A DNA stretch of 64,000 nucleotides from Symsagittifera roscoffensis (lineage: Eukaryota; Xenacoelomorpha; Acoela; Convolutidae), in the NCBI RefSeq assembly GCF_963678635.1, contig NC_087069.1, forward strand, positions 33,439,090 to 33,503,089, written 5' to 3'. Below, one piece after another: positions 1 to 8,686 of this stretch. The position numbers and the translations under genes were made by a program. Every line of letters begins with the position of its first letter. Positions within the stretch are counted from its first letter, which is position 1. The notes below the pieces were generated by a model, which worked only from the letters and a program-made list of their open reading frames with translations, did not search any database and had not been told where the DNA came from.

Positions 1-29
1 GCTAGGAGAGCAGCTGGCTAAGAAGCTTC

Positions 30-407
<378 letters not shown>

Positions 408-443
408 CTAGGTACCTATCAATTTCCGACCGACTTCTCTGCT

Positions 444-478
444 CTCTGATTGGCCCTCATACCAACAGCCAATGAGAG
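444..478 (-). promoter_or_regulatory. H4 CCAAT-box pair
   Basis: Two CCAAT boxes in opposite orientation, about 108-132 bp upstream of the H4 ATG, within a partial palindrome (CTCTCTGATTGG and CCAATGAGAGAG). CCAAT boxes are typical of histone promoters. I see no TATA box for H4. Confidence 0.6.
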
Positions 479-502
479 AGCAGATAATAAAAAGTAAAAA
501 AA

Positions 503-528
503 GTTAGGCACGTAAAGGAGCAATTGAA
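503..528 (-). promoter_or_regulatory. H3/H4-shared 26-bp element, H4 copy
   Basis: On the - strand it reads TTCAATTGCTCC-TTTACGTGCCTAAC. It matches a segment upstream of the H3 ATG (1618-1643) at 24 of 26 positions and is not found upstream of H2A or H2B. It lies 162-187 bp upstream of the H4 ATG. Its role is unknown. Confidence 0.5.
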
Positions 529-856
529 AAAAATTTTTTCAGCTCCCACAAGAACTTCTACCTCAAACTGGTCAGTCCACAGAGCTTATCAGAGCTATGT
601 GATTTAAATCAAGCTCGTAGGAGCTCGCTTGAGGTCTGTGAGATAGCTTGCCGAGCTCTGAGAGCTCGAACTTGAAAATAGTTAGGCTACGTACGGGAGC
701 AATTGAAAAAATTTTGAGCTCACACAAGGTGTACTAGCTTAAACTGGTCAGTCCACAGAGCTTATTCGAGCTCTGTGATTTAAATCAAGCTCAAACAAGC
801 TTGCCTGAGCTCTATGAGGTAGCTTGCCAAGCTCTGAGAGCTCGAAGCTCAAAAAA
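503..856. repeat. Two ~178-bp tandem repeats in the H4-H3 spacer
   Basis: Copy 1 spans 503-680 and copy 2 spans 681-856; a third partial copy runs 857-883. Shared blocks include AACTGGTCAGTCCACAGAGC, GTGATTTAAATCAAGCTC and CTCTGAGAGCTCGAA. The same pair occurs in every complete unit. The 3' junction of the R4 and R7 rearrangements falls inside copy 2. Confidence 0.9.
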
Positions 857-1008
857 GTTAGGCTACGTACGGGAGCAATTGAACAGCTAGCTCGAGCTCA
901 TTTTCCAGCTGCGTCACCCCAATGAGGGGGAAGCAGAGCTCAACCTATACCAGCTTGAGCTTGCTCTGGTCGAAGTTAGCTTGAGCTAAGCTCACTGTGA
1001 AGAAATAT

Positions 1009-1041
1009 AGAACTGATAGTTGGGTGGCCTTTAAAAAGGCC
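1009..1041 (-). terminator. H3 3' processing signal (stem-loop and AGTTCT), copy 1
   Basis: The - strand hairpin GGCCTT-TTTA-AAGGCC at 1026-1041 has the 6-bp stem and 4-nt loop of metazoan replication-dependent histone mRNAs, flanked 5' by CCAAACC and 3' by ACC. AGTTCT at 1009-1014 lies 11 nt downstream of the stem. That spacing and its conservation in all four genes make it a candidate histone downstream element for U7 snRNA. Confidence 0.93.
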
Positions 1042-1071
1042 GGTTTGGTTGGTGTGGAGTACACCTAGAGC

Positions 1072-1488
<417 letters not shown>

Positions 1489-1617
1489 TCAGTTGAGTGT
1501 AGCTGAGTTGTAGATGTAGAAGTAGATTTTGGGTGTTGAATTTTGGACAAATCCGTGAGGTAACCAAGATATTCAGATCTCCAGAAGCCTTGAGAGCGCT
1601 CGACGTATAAAAAAATA

Positions 1618-1643
1618 GTTAGGCACGTAAAAGAGCAATAGAA
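1618..1643 (-). promoter_or_regulatory. H3/H4-shared 26-bp element, H3 copy
   Basis: It lies 136-161 nt upstream of the H3 ATG and matches the H4-side element (503-528) at 24 of 26 positions. If the TATA box at 1723-1731 is used, this element falls inside the transcribed H3 leader, so it could act in RNA as well as in DNA. Confidence 0.5.
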
Positions 1644-1722
1644 GGAGAGCTCTGGTGAGTCGTTACTTATATATATTAAGGAGCATTTTCAACTATATAT
1701 AGTAAAGTATGTGAAGTGCAGA

Positions 1723-1731
1723 CTATTTATA
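1723..1731 (-). promoter_or_regulatory. H3 TATA box
   Basis: TATAAATAG on the - strand, a near-perfect TATA box. It predicts a start site near 1700 and an H3 leader of about 218 nt. CCAAT boxes lie about 40, 90 and 280 bp further upstream (1770-1774, 1820-1824, 2008-2012). In support, the H3-derived piece captured at the 5' end of R1 stops at the equivalent of 1689, just inside the predicted transcript. The same box lies 241-249 bp upstream of the ATG in each complete H3 copy. Confidence 0.7.
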
Positions 1732-2190
1732 CTTGGATTGGAGGTTACCCGCCAAAAGCGGCATAGGTGATTGGCCCGTGTCTGAGTGATAGCGGAAGCT
1801 CAAACTAAGCTCGAATCTGATTGGCTGAGAAGTGAAAACTTGAAAATTTGGTGTTTCTGCCTCTAGAATTGACCCAAAGCTAACTTCAGCCAGCTAAAAG
1901 CTCACTTCAGCTTAAGCTAGCTGAATTGGACTTGTTAGCTAGCTTTGTAAGCCTAAACTTAGCTATTTCGAGCTGTAAGTTGGAGAGCAAAATGAAGCTC
2001 AAATCTGATTGGCTGAGACGTGAAAGCTTAAAATTTAGCAGTTTTTTAGCTCTAAAGTTGGTCTGGAGCTGATTTAAGCAAGTTACAAGCTCAGTTGAGC
2101 TTAGTAGCTCAAATTAGACGCTCAAAGCTAGCTGTTGAGAGCTCGAAATTGCATACAAGCCAATTTGAGCTTGCTAGCTAGAGTACAAAG

Positions 2191-2224
2191 AGAACTATGC
2201 TTTTTGGTGGCCTTTAAAAAGGCC
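2191..2224 (-). terminator. H2B 3' processing signal, copy 1
   Basis: Stem-loop GGCCTT-TTTA-AAGGCC at 2209-2224; AGTTCT at 2191-2196, 12 nt downstream. Confidence 0.93.
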
Positions 2225-2267
2225 GGTTTGGTGTTGCTCAGAGCAACTAGTTGTAGAAGCTGATCGT

Positions 2268-2636
2268 CTACTTGGAGCTGGTGTACTTGGTGACGGCCTT
2301 GGTTCCCTCACTGACAGCATGCTTGGCCAGCTCTCCGGGCAACAGCAGTCTGACTGCGGTTTGGATCTCCCGGCTAGAGATGGTTGATCGCTTGTTGTAG
2401 TGGGCCAGTTTTGAAGCTTCACCGGCGATTCTCTCGAAGATGTCGTTCACGAAGCTGTTCATGATCGACATAGCCTTGGATGAGATGCCGGTGTCAGGGT
2501 GGACCTGCTTCAGCACCTTGTAGATGTAGAGAGAGTAGGTCTCTCGCCTCTTCTTCTTCTTTTTCTTGTCTCCAGTGGGCTTCTTCTGGGCTTTGCCTGC
2601 CTTCTTGACTGCCTTTCCGCTGACTTTGGGTGCCAT
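2268..2636 (-). CDS. H2B: Histone H2B, copy 1
   Basis: Core histone H2B, which dimerises with H2A. It has 122 codons from the ATG at 2634-2636 (MAPKVSGK) to TAG. A basic tail with a run of six lysines (residues 24-29) precedes the histone fold (about residues 34-120). The fold keeps the very conserved [14 protein letters not shown] and AVTKYTSSK segments; the latter carries the lysine ubiquitinated in other animals. The overall pattern is that of invertebrate H2B. The leader is about 41 nt if transcription begins at the retrotransposon target site. The promoter here is intact (CCAAT element 2733-2748, CGATTTGAAC 2707-2716). Confidence 0.99.
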   Translation of the reverse strand: MAPKVSGKAVKKAGKAQKKPTGDKKKKKKRRETYSLYIYKVLKQVHPDTGISSKAMSIMNSFVNDIFERIAGEASKLAHYNKRSTISSREIQTAVRLLLPGELAKHAVSEGTKAVTKYTSSK

Positions 2637-2656
2637 TGTAGAGTTGTAGTTGTGGT

Positions 2657-2677
2657 GTTGTCGAGTTGTAGAAGCAG
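2657..2677 (-). other. Empty H2B target site of the retrotransposon
   Basis: Unoccupied site, + strand gttgtcgagttgtagaagca then g. The same 20-22 bp are duplicated around R2, R3 and R6. The cut lies 40-41 bp upstream of the H2B ATG and 29-30 bp downstream of the CGATTTGAAC motif. Confidence 0.9.
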
Positions 2678-2706
2678 CAAAAAGCGAAGCTAACTTAAAA
2701 AACTGT

Positions 2707-2716
2707 GTTCAAATCG
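2707..2716 (-). promoter_or_regulatory. H2A/H2B-shared CGATTTGAAC motif (H2B)
   Basis: CGATTTGAAC on the - strand, 71-80 bp upstream of the H2B ATG. The identical 10-mer lies 88-97 bp upstream of the intact H2A genes (16096-16105, for example). It is a core promoter candidate positioned about 30 bp from the retrotransposon insertion point. Confidence 0.55.
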
Positions 2717-2732
2717 AGCTCGAAGAATGCTC

Positions 2733-2748
2733 AATTCTGATTGGCTCT
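2733..2748 (-). promoter_or_regulatory. H2B CCAAT element
   Basis: AGAGCCAATCAGAATT on the - strand, 97-112 bp upstream of the H2B ATG. A 15-bp match occurs upstream of H2A but on the opposite strand (16120-16134). Confidence 0.65.
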
Positions 2749-2873
2749 CAGCTCCAAGCTTATTTTGGCTTCAATTTTTAATTTCTACGTCACTTTGAGG
2801 CTATTTAGGATTGCTAGGATGTCTCAGCTTACTGTTTGTATTCCAGTTAAGCTTGCTGGGCTTGATAGAAGAT

Positions 2874-2906
2874 AGAACTAGTAGATTGGTGGCCTTTAAA
2901 AAGGCC
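2874..2906 (-). terminator. H2A 3' processing signal, copy 1
   Basis: Stem-loop at 2891-2906; AGTTCT at 2874-2879, 11 nt downstream. Confidence 0.93.
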
Positions 2907-2956
2907 GGTTTGGTGTTGAAGCTTGAAAGCTAGCAACTGGTTGAGGTAGAAGCTCT

Positions 2957-3358
2957 TTACTTCTTGTCAGACTTGGGCTGAGACGAAGACTGCTTCTTGG
3001 GTAGGAGCACAGCCTGGATGTTTGGCAGCACACCGCCCTGAGCAATGGTCACTCCGTGGAGCAGCTTGTTCAACTCTTCGTCGTTCCTGATGGCCAACTG
3101 CAAGTGTCTGGGGATGATCCTGGACTTCTTGTTGTCTTTGGCAGCGTTGCCAGCCAGCTCAAGGATCTCAGCAGTCAAGTACTCGAGCACAGCAGCAAGG
3201 TAGACTGGGGCTCCAGCACCAACTCGCTCAGCGTAGTTGCCCTTGCGGATGAATCGGTGGATTCTTCCAACAGGGAACTGCAGTCCAGCTCGGCTTGATC
3301 GGGTCTTGGCCTTGGCTCCAACTTTGCCGCTCTTCGATTTTCCTCCTTTGCCTGACAT
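2957..3358 (-). CDS. H2A: Histone H2A, copy 1 (promoter displaced by R1)
   Basis: Core histone H2A, 133 codons from the ATG at 3356-3358 to TAA. The basic N-terminal tail, the [13 protein letters not shown] segment, the acidic-patch residues ([10 protein letters not shown], residues 91-100) and the [14 protein letters not shown] docking segment are all present. The C-terminal tail ends [10 protein letters not shown]; it contains an SQ pair but not the terminal SQE/D-hydrophobic motif of H2A.X. R1 sits 58 bp upstream of the ATG, so the normal promoter elements (8083-8092 and 8107-8121) are now about 4.7 kb away. This copy may be silent or expressed only by read-through from R1. Confidence 0.98.
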   Translation of the reverse strand: MSGKGGKSKSGKVGAKAKTRSSRAGLQFPVGRIHRFIRKGNYAERVGAGAPVYLAAVLEYLTAEILELAGNAAKDNKKSRIIPRHLQLAIRNDEELNKLLHGVTIAQGGVLPNIQAVLLPKKQSSSQPKSDKK

Positions 3359-3398
3359 CGTGTTGTAGTTGTAGCTGTTGTGGTAGAAGTTGTAGATT

Positions 3399-3416
3399 GA
3401 CGATTGACTTTACCCG
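3399..3416. repeat. R1 target-site duplication, 3' side
   Basis: gacgattgactttacccg, repeated at 8036-8053. The match extends to 22 bp (3395-3416 and 8032-8053). Confidence 0.9.
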
Positions 3417-3429
3417 TGTAAGTATGTGT

Positions 3430-3442
3430 TGGTCTGTGACCA
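3430..3442 (-). other. 3'-terminal hairpin of the LINE
   Basis: TGGTC-ACA-GACCA, 13 nt from the 3' end of R1. It is present in all seven copies, including the diverged R4 and R7. Some LINE reverse transcriptases recognise such a 3' stem-loop in place of poly(A); that this one does is inference. Confidence 0.6.
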
Positions 3443-3587
3443 GTTAAGCTTCTGAAGCAGACCTGCTGCTCTTTAAGCTGTTAACTTCCGGGTGTTGTTC
3501 ATCTTGCGGAAAGTTGTTGTTGGAAAATTGCTTGTATTGGTGTGAGTCTGTGTCTGTTGATTGTTGTAGAGTGTCGTTTGATGTTGT

Positions 3588-6251
3588 TCATCTTGCGGAA
3601 AGGTGTTGTTGGAAAATTGCTTGTATTGGTGTGAGTCTGTGTGCGTATGTGTCTGTTGATTGTTGTAGAGTGTCTCGGATTAGTTCTTGTATCTTGGGGT
3701 TTGTCTGTGAAGCTCTTTTGAGGTAATTTGAGTTTAGTCTTGTTAGTTCATCTTGAATCGTCTTCATCCTGGTGATTTTATGTACTTCCTCTGTTGGTGT
3801 TAGTATTGGTAGATGGTAGGCTATTTTTAGTGCTCTGTTCTGCAATCTTTGTAAGTGACTTGTTGATGCGTTTGCCCACGAAGGTGATGCGTATGTGAAT
3901 CCTGGTAGAATTGTTGATTGGTACAAAAACTTTAAGACTTTGGATTTGATGCCTTTGGCTCGTAGTACTAGTAGAAAATTGATTTTCCTTGTCGATTTGT
4001 CTTCAATTCTTTGTAGATAGTCTTTCCATGTCAGGTTGTTATTTAGGGTAACTCCAAGAAATTTAGTGGTTGTTGATGGTTCGATCTCTTCGTTCTGTAG
4101 CATTAATTTGCAGTCATTCTTCTTGCGTCTTGTAAAAAGTACAAAGTTTGTCTTCTCCGGGTTCACGTCTATCTTCCATTTCTGGCACCATGCTTCAAGT
4201 TTGTTTAGGCCACCTTGTAGTCTGTGTGTTGCATTCTTGCTTGTGTTTGAACTTGTGTAAATTGCTATGTCGTCGGCATATTGTGATATTGTTGTTAGAC
4301 CTGCTTCTGGTTTGCTTACATAGATGTTGAAAAGGATTGGACTGATTACACTTCCTTGTGGTACTCCTGCACTGGGTGTGAAACTTTCGGCTTTGGCTTG
4401 GTGGTATACTACTGTTAACTGTCGGTCTGTCAGAAAACTCTTGGTCCATTTTACAATCCACTTCGGACAGTTGATCTCTAGTAGTCTGTAGTATAAGCCT
4501 TCGTGCCAGACAGAGTCAAAGGCTCGTTGCACGTCTAGAAATGCTGCTGCAACGGGTTGCTTCCAGTTATTCTCTTTATAGATTGTCTCTGTTAGACAGA
4601 GTAAATTGTCGGTGGTGCATCGTTTGCTTCGGTATGCACTTTGAAAGTGTCCGAAGATGTCGTGATCTTCGCAGTGTACTAGTAGCTGCTCTTTGACAAA
4701 ACATTCGCAGATCTTCCCGATACAGCTTGTAAGTGAGAGTGGTCTATAGTTTTTGGGATCTTTGTGGTCTTTCTCGGGTTTTGGTAACATTGATACTGTC
4801 GCTTGTTTCCAGCCTAAAGGAACGTAGCCACTTCTCAGCGATTGTACTATGATTTGTCTTAGTACTTCTAGTACGTTGATGGGCAGGTTTTTCATCGCTT
4901 TGTAGCTAACTTTGTCTTGTCCTGGGGCAGTGTTTTTTCTGTGATTGATCACGTCTTTGAGTTGCTTTAAGCTAATTTCTGTTTGTGCAAAACCTGTCTG
5001 TTCCAGTTGAAAGTCTTGGATTTTCGCCTGTGACACCTTGTCATGTACTTCCTGTTCATGCGTTAGAGCTGCCTGAGAGTTTGTTATATTTGTCGTCATG
5101 TTTGCTTTGAGCATCTTAGCGAAGTGGTTCGCAGCGTCTTGATTTGTCATTTTCAGTTTACTCGTTCGTTTAGGTCTTGTGCCTGTGAGCTTTTTTACTG
5201 CTTTCCAGAAATTCTGTTGTGTTGGTCCTTTGTTCATTTCACTGAGTAGTTTGAGTTGGTTTTCTTCTTCTACTGTCTGTTTTAGCTGTCTGATGTCTTT
5301 CTTTGTTTTGTTTAGCTTTGTACACAGGTCTTTGTAGTCATTGGTGTCGTGTTGGTCATATCGTCTCATCTTTTGTTTTTGTCGTTCAAGTTTGTGTTTG
5401 TTTCTGACTAGTTCGACTAGTTGTGGGTTCGTGAATTGGGGCTTGTGTTCTTTGAGGCTGCCTTGGTAGCATTTGTCAATGTGTTTGGCTATCTGGTCAG
5501 CTTCTCGAGCTAGACCTTCGTCAGTTTTGATTGAGTCAGGGTTGAACTTGTAGTTCGTTACAGTACCTCTGAATTTTCGCCAGTTTGGTTTTGTGCATGT
5601 TCTCTTTGGAACAGTTAGTTCGTACTCTGCAATTGTCATGTAGTGATCGCTTGGTGTTGTGTCCGACACTTCAAAGTTCGTGCATAAGCAAGCCATTTTT
5701 GGTGATGCAAAGTGTAAGTCTAGGACTGAGTCACTTTGGTGTGTTGGTTCGGAACCGTTCAAGATGAAGTAGTTGTGCATGAGAGCGTCTACAACTCTTC
5801 CGTTGCTGTTGGTTGCTCTTGCTTTTGGGTTGACAGATTTGATCTGTGCGTTGAAGTCTCCAACGATGATGTGCTTTGGATCTTTTCCATTGAAAGTCAC
5901 GTTCTCTATCTCTGCGTTTGGGCTAAGGTAAACACTTGTTACAGTGATACCCATTGTGTTGATCTTGATCGTCTCGCATACTTTTCTGCGTTCTCTGTGG
6001 TTTTGGTTTATGTGCTGTGCTTGTTCCAGTACTTGGTACTGTATGTTGTCTCTGATGTAAATTGCCGAGCCTGTGACACTGTCACAGATTGCCGCTGCAA
6101 GGTTAAAGTTTTGTAGTTTTGGTGGATGTTTGGTTTTTGTTTCGTTGAAGCAGACTATAGTGATGTTGTGTTTCGCTAGAAGATCTTGGATCTCCAGTTT
6201 GTGCTTGTTTATACTTCTGCAGTTGAGTTGTGCTATCTTGAGTCTATTCAT
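3588..6251 (-). CDS. R1 ORF2: APE endonuclease and reverse transcriptase
   Basis: An 887-aa polyprotein that nicks target DNA and reverse-transcribes element RNA onto the nick. The endonuclease domain spans about residues 1-215: QLNC (N10), E37, GDFNA (131-135), the LDLHFASP segment and SDH (201-203), all metal-binding or catalytic motifs of the APE type. A lysine-rich linker follows. The reverse transcriptase spans about residues 475-745: NYRPLSLTS from residue 501, AFLDVQRAFDSVWH, AGVPQGSVISPILF and the catalytic YADD (658-661). Architecture and motifs fit the jockey group. Its ATG overlaps the ORF1 stop as ATGA. The frame is intact, so it could be active. Confidence 0.95.
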   Translation of the reverse strand: MNRLKIAQLNCRSINKHKLEIQDLLAKHNITIVCFNETKTKHPPKLQNFNLAAAICDSVTGSAIYIRDNIQYQVLEQAQHINQNHRERRKVCETIKINTMGITVTSVYLSPNAEIENVTFNGKDPKHIIVGDFNAQIKSVNPKARATNSNGRVVDALMHNYFILNGSEPTHQSDSVLDLHFASPKMACLCTNFEVSDTTPSDHYMTIAEYELTVPKRTCTKPNWRKFRGTVTNYKFNPDSIKTDEGLAREADQIAKHIDKCYQGSLKEHKPQFTNPQLVELVRNKHKLERQKQKMRRYDQHDTNDYKDLCTKLNKTKKDIRQLKQTVEEENQLKLLSEMNKGPTQQNFWKAVKKLTGTRPKRTSKLKMTNQDAANHFAKMLKANMTTNITNSQAALTHEQEVHDKVSQAKIQDFQLEQTGFAQTEISLKQLKDVINHRKNTAPGQDKVSYKAMKNLPINVLEVLRQIIVQSLRSGYVPLGWKQATVSMLPKPEKDHKDPKNYRPLSLTSCIGKICECFVKEQLLVHCEDHDIFGHFQSAYRSKRCTTDNLLCLTETIYKENNWKQPVAAAFLDVQRAFDSVWHEGLYYRLLEINCPKWIVKWTKSFLTDRQLTVVYHQAKAESFTPSAGVPQGSVISPILFNIYVSKPEAGLTTISQYADDIAIYTSSNTSKNATHRLQGGLNKLEAWCQKWKIDVNPEKTNFVLFTRRKKNDCKLMLQNEEIEPSTTTKFLGVTLNNNLTWKDYLQRIEDKSTRKINFLLVLRAKGIKSKVLKFLYQSTILPGFTYASPSWANASTSHLQRLQNRALKIAYHLPILTPTEEVHKITRMKTIQDELTRLNSNYLKRASQTNPKIQELIRDTLQQSTDTYAHRLTPIQAIFQQHLSAR

Positions 6252-7767
6252 TTTGGTTTGTTGTTGTTGTTTTGATTTCGGGAGCTACTATGTCTGCTGC
6301 TGCTTGCTTCTCTGTGTGTTTTTGTATTTTGTTTTGCTTTTATGTTTGATGTTAACAGCTCAGTGAAATCTATTTTCTCGAATTGAGTTCTAACTGCATT
6401 GCTGACTGTTTCGTTAATTTTCTCACATGATTTAGCGACAGCTTTGGTGATTGCATCGGTTATCTTTTCGTCCATGGCTTTTTGCACTGCTTTTTCGACT
6501 TGATCGGCTATTGTAGTTTCAACAGTTTCTTTAATGTACTGCTGTATGTCCTCTTTGCTCATGGTTGGTTGTGGTTTGACTGCTTGAGCGTAGTTGTTTT
6601 GCACAGTTCGTTGCAGATGTTTGACTGCTTGAGCGTAGTTTTGCACTTTTGGTTGTGCTTTTTGGGCTTCGACTTGAGCTGTCTTGTAAACCGGGCATCC
6701 TTTGTACTGCGCCGGGTGTTCGCCTCTGCAGTTGATGCATTGAACTTGCTGCTTTGGAGTTTTGCAGTCTCTGACTGCATGGTTGTCGCCACATCTGAGG
6801 CATCGTTGCTGGTTCGGACAGTTTACGGCCATATGGCCGAAATTTTGGCATTTGTAACACTGTGTTACTCGTGGTTCTGTTTTGGATGCTTCGCATCGTT
6901 TTCGTTCGTTGCAGATGTAGACCCCAATGTCGATTGCCTTTCTGCAGGCTAGGTCATCATCTGTGAAAACTCTGATGAGTTGTGTTGGCTTGTCTAGGCT
7001 TCTGCTTTGGATTCGGAAGAGCTTTGCTACCTTGATGTTGTTGATCTCCTCAAGTTCAGATTGGATGTCAGCTTCGCTGAGTTGTTCACTGACTCTTGAG
7101 ATAACAAAGCTGGAAGTTTGTTTCTTTTGGGTTGATTTGTCTTGTGTTGTCTGCCTCCGATTTTTACTTCCGTGTCGGGAAACAGGTTTTCGAGGTTGGT
7201 TTGGGTGATAATTTGGGCTATTTGAGGCGATTCAGGCTTGATTGAATAGCCTAGGCCAGTCTTGAGGTCCCTGGTTTGACCAGGATATTGTACTTTAGTC
7301 AGGTTACGTATTGATTTGGTGAAAGTCATTCGGCTTGGAATTTTGTCTTTTGCAAAGCTTATGTAGATAATGTTCGTGAAGTGTTGCTTTGAGCTTGTGA
7401 AGGGTCTTTTGTTGCTTTGAGCTTGTGATTCTTCCGCTTTGCGCTTTCGATTAGTTGCTTGACTTTGCTCCATTGTCGGTTGCCTTTTAGGCGAAGCGTC
7501 ATCAAGATTGTCTTGCCAGTTTTCTGAATGCATTGTCGGTTGCCCTTTGGGCACATTCTTGAACTGTTGTCGTTTTACTGTGTTGTAAGCAGCATGTTGA
7601 TCTTGGTTTGGTCCCATTGTCAGTTGCCTTTGAGGCGAGGCCTTTCCTTGATCATTGCTTGTTGGTGTCAGGCTTCCTTCGATTATTAACTCGGAATTAG
7701 ATTCGTCGTCGCTTTGGTCGTAGTTTGCGATTGCTGATGCCATTTGGGAGTTAAGGGATGATGGCAT
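6248..7767 (-). pseudogene. R1 ORF1 (Gag-like), frameshifted
   Basis: Starts at the ATG at 7765-7767 (MPSSLNSQ). One G is missing near 7124-7127 compared with R2, R5 and R6, so the frame stops at 7027 after 246 codons, within the central domain. The downstream half, with three zinc knuckles, is open from about 7120 to 6248 in another frame. R1 therefore probably cannot make full-length ORF1 protein, although ORF2 is intact. Confidence 0.93.
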
Positions 7768-7770
7768 TGT

Positions 7771-7790
7771 GGGGGGGGGGGGGGGGGGGG
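7771..7790. repeat. G/C homopolymer in the element 5' region
   Basis: A run of 20 G on the + strand, directly upstream of the ORF1 ATG. The matching tract in R5 is 12 G (42850-42861) with a second of 13 G (42952-42964). Tract length is unstable or poorly sequenced. Confidence 0.8.
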
Positions 7791-7817
7791 AGTCTCTTCA
7801 CTCACTATGTGAGCCGG

Positions 7818-8028
7818 CCATTCTTCGTCAGTTGAGTGTAGCTGAGTTGTAGATGTAGAAGTAGATTTTGGGTGTTGAATTTTGGACAAATCCGTGAGGT
7901 AACCAAGATATTCAGATCTCCAGAAGCCTTGAGAGCGCTCGACGTATAAAAAAATAGTTAGGCACGTAAAAGAGCAATAGAAGGAGAGCTCTGGTGAGTC
8001 GTTACTTATATATATTAAGGAGCATTTT
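7818..8028 (-). other. H3 mRNA leader fused to the 5' end of R1
   Basis: 211 bp matching 1479-1689, from the H3 ATG-GCC back through its leader. It stops about 11 nt short of the start site predicted by the H3 TATA box, and the TATA box itself is not included. The junction with the element falls in a GGCC overlap. Reading from the H3 ATG gives a 7-codon frame that ends in TGA before ORF1. It is best explained by reverse transcriptase switching from element RNA to H3 mRNA. Confidence 0.85.
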
Positions 8029-8031
8029 GAC

Positions 8032-8053
8032 GATTGACGATTGACTTTACCCG
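8032..8053. repeat. R1 target-site duplication, 5' side
   Basis: 22-bp match to 3395-3416. An extra gac (8029-8031) precedes it, giving a gacgatt-gacgatt doublet at the junction. Confidence 0.85.
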
Positions 8054-8082
8054 CAATTTGGCTCCCTGTCTTAGGGTAGTAA

Positions 8083-8121
8083 GTTCAAATCGGCCACCAA
8101 GATGGGAGAGCCAATCAGAAT
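8083..8121 (-). promoter_or_regulatory. Displaced H2A promoter elements upstream of R1
   Basis: CGATTTGAAC (8083-8092) and the inverted CCAAT element (8107-8121) that belong to H2A copy 1. They now face the 5' end of R1, with 29 bp between the motif and the end of the target duplication, so they would drive the retrotransposon. Confidence 0.6.
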
Positions 8122-8231
8122 CGAGCTAGCATTTTAAGTTATTTTAGATATGCTGAAAGCTCTACACTAACTAGCTGAGCTTGTTAAGAGCTCTAGCAGA
8201 GCTCGTTAGAGCTCTAGTAGAGCTTGACTTA

Positions 8232-8265
8232 AGAACTGAGATAGTTGGTGGCCTTTAAAAAGGCC
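8232..8265 (-). terminator. H4 3' processing signal, copy 2
   Basis: First complete H4 stem-loop in the window, 8250-8265. AGTTCT at 8232-8237, 12 nt downstream. Confidence 0.93.
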
Positions 8266-8308
8266 GGTTTGGTGCTGCAGCTAGGAGAGCAGCTGGCTAA
8301 GAAGCTTC

Positions 8309-8686
<378 letters not shown>

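Larger units (their letters stand above)
3417..8031 (-). mobile_element. R1: jockey-like LINE inserted upstream of H2A
   Basis: Non-LTR retrotransposon in the same orientation as the histone genes, 3' end at 3417 and 5' end near 8031. The order from its 5' end is: H3 leader piece (7818-8028), 27 bp of the element's 5' UTR, a C tract (7771-7790), a broken ORF1, an intact ORF2 and a 3' UTR (3417-3587). The 3' end has no poly(A) tail. A small hairpin (3430-3442) lies close to the 3' terminus. The 3' UTR contains a near-duplicate of the end of ORF2, a tandem repeat of about 85-90 bp lying within 3493-3670. Confidence 0.95.

Noticed and set aside
1605-1617. TATAAAA near 1605 as an H3 TATA box
   Set aside because: It is on the + strand, opposite to H3 transcription; TATAAATAG at 1723-1731 is correctly oriented.
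3514-3726. 70-codon + strand frame over the LINE 3' end
   Set aside because: It is antisense to ORF2 and created by the tandem 3' UTR block.
8083-8092. GTTCAAATCG as a tRNA B box
   Set aside because: There is no A box or cloverleaf around it, and the same 10-mer sits at a fixed place upstream of both H2A and H2B.
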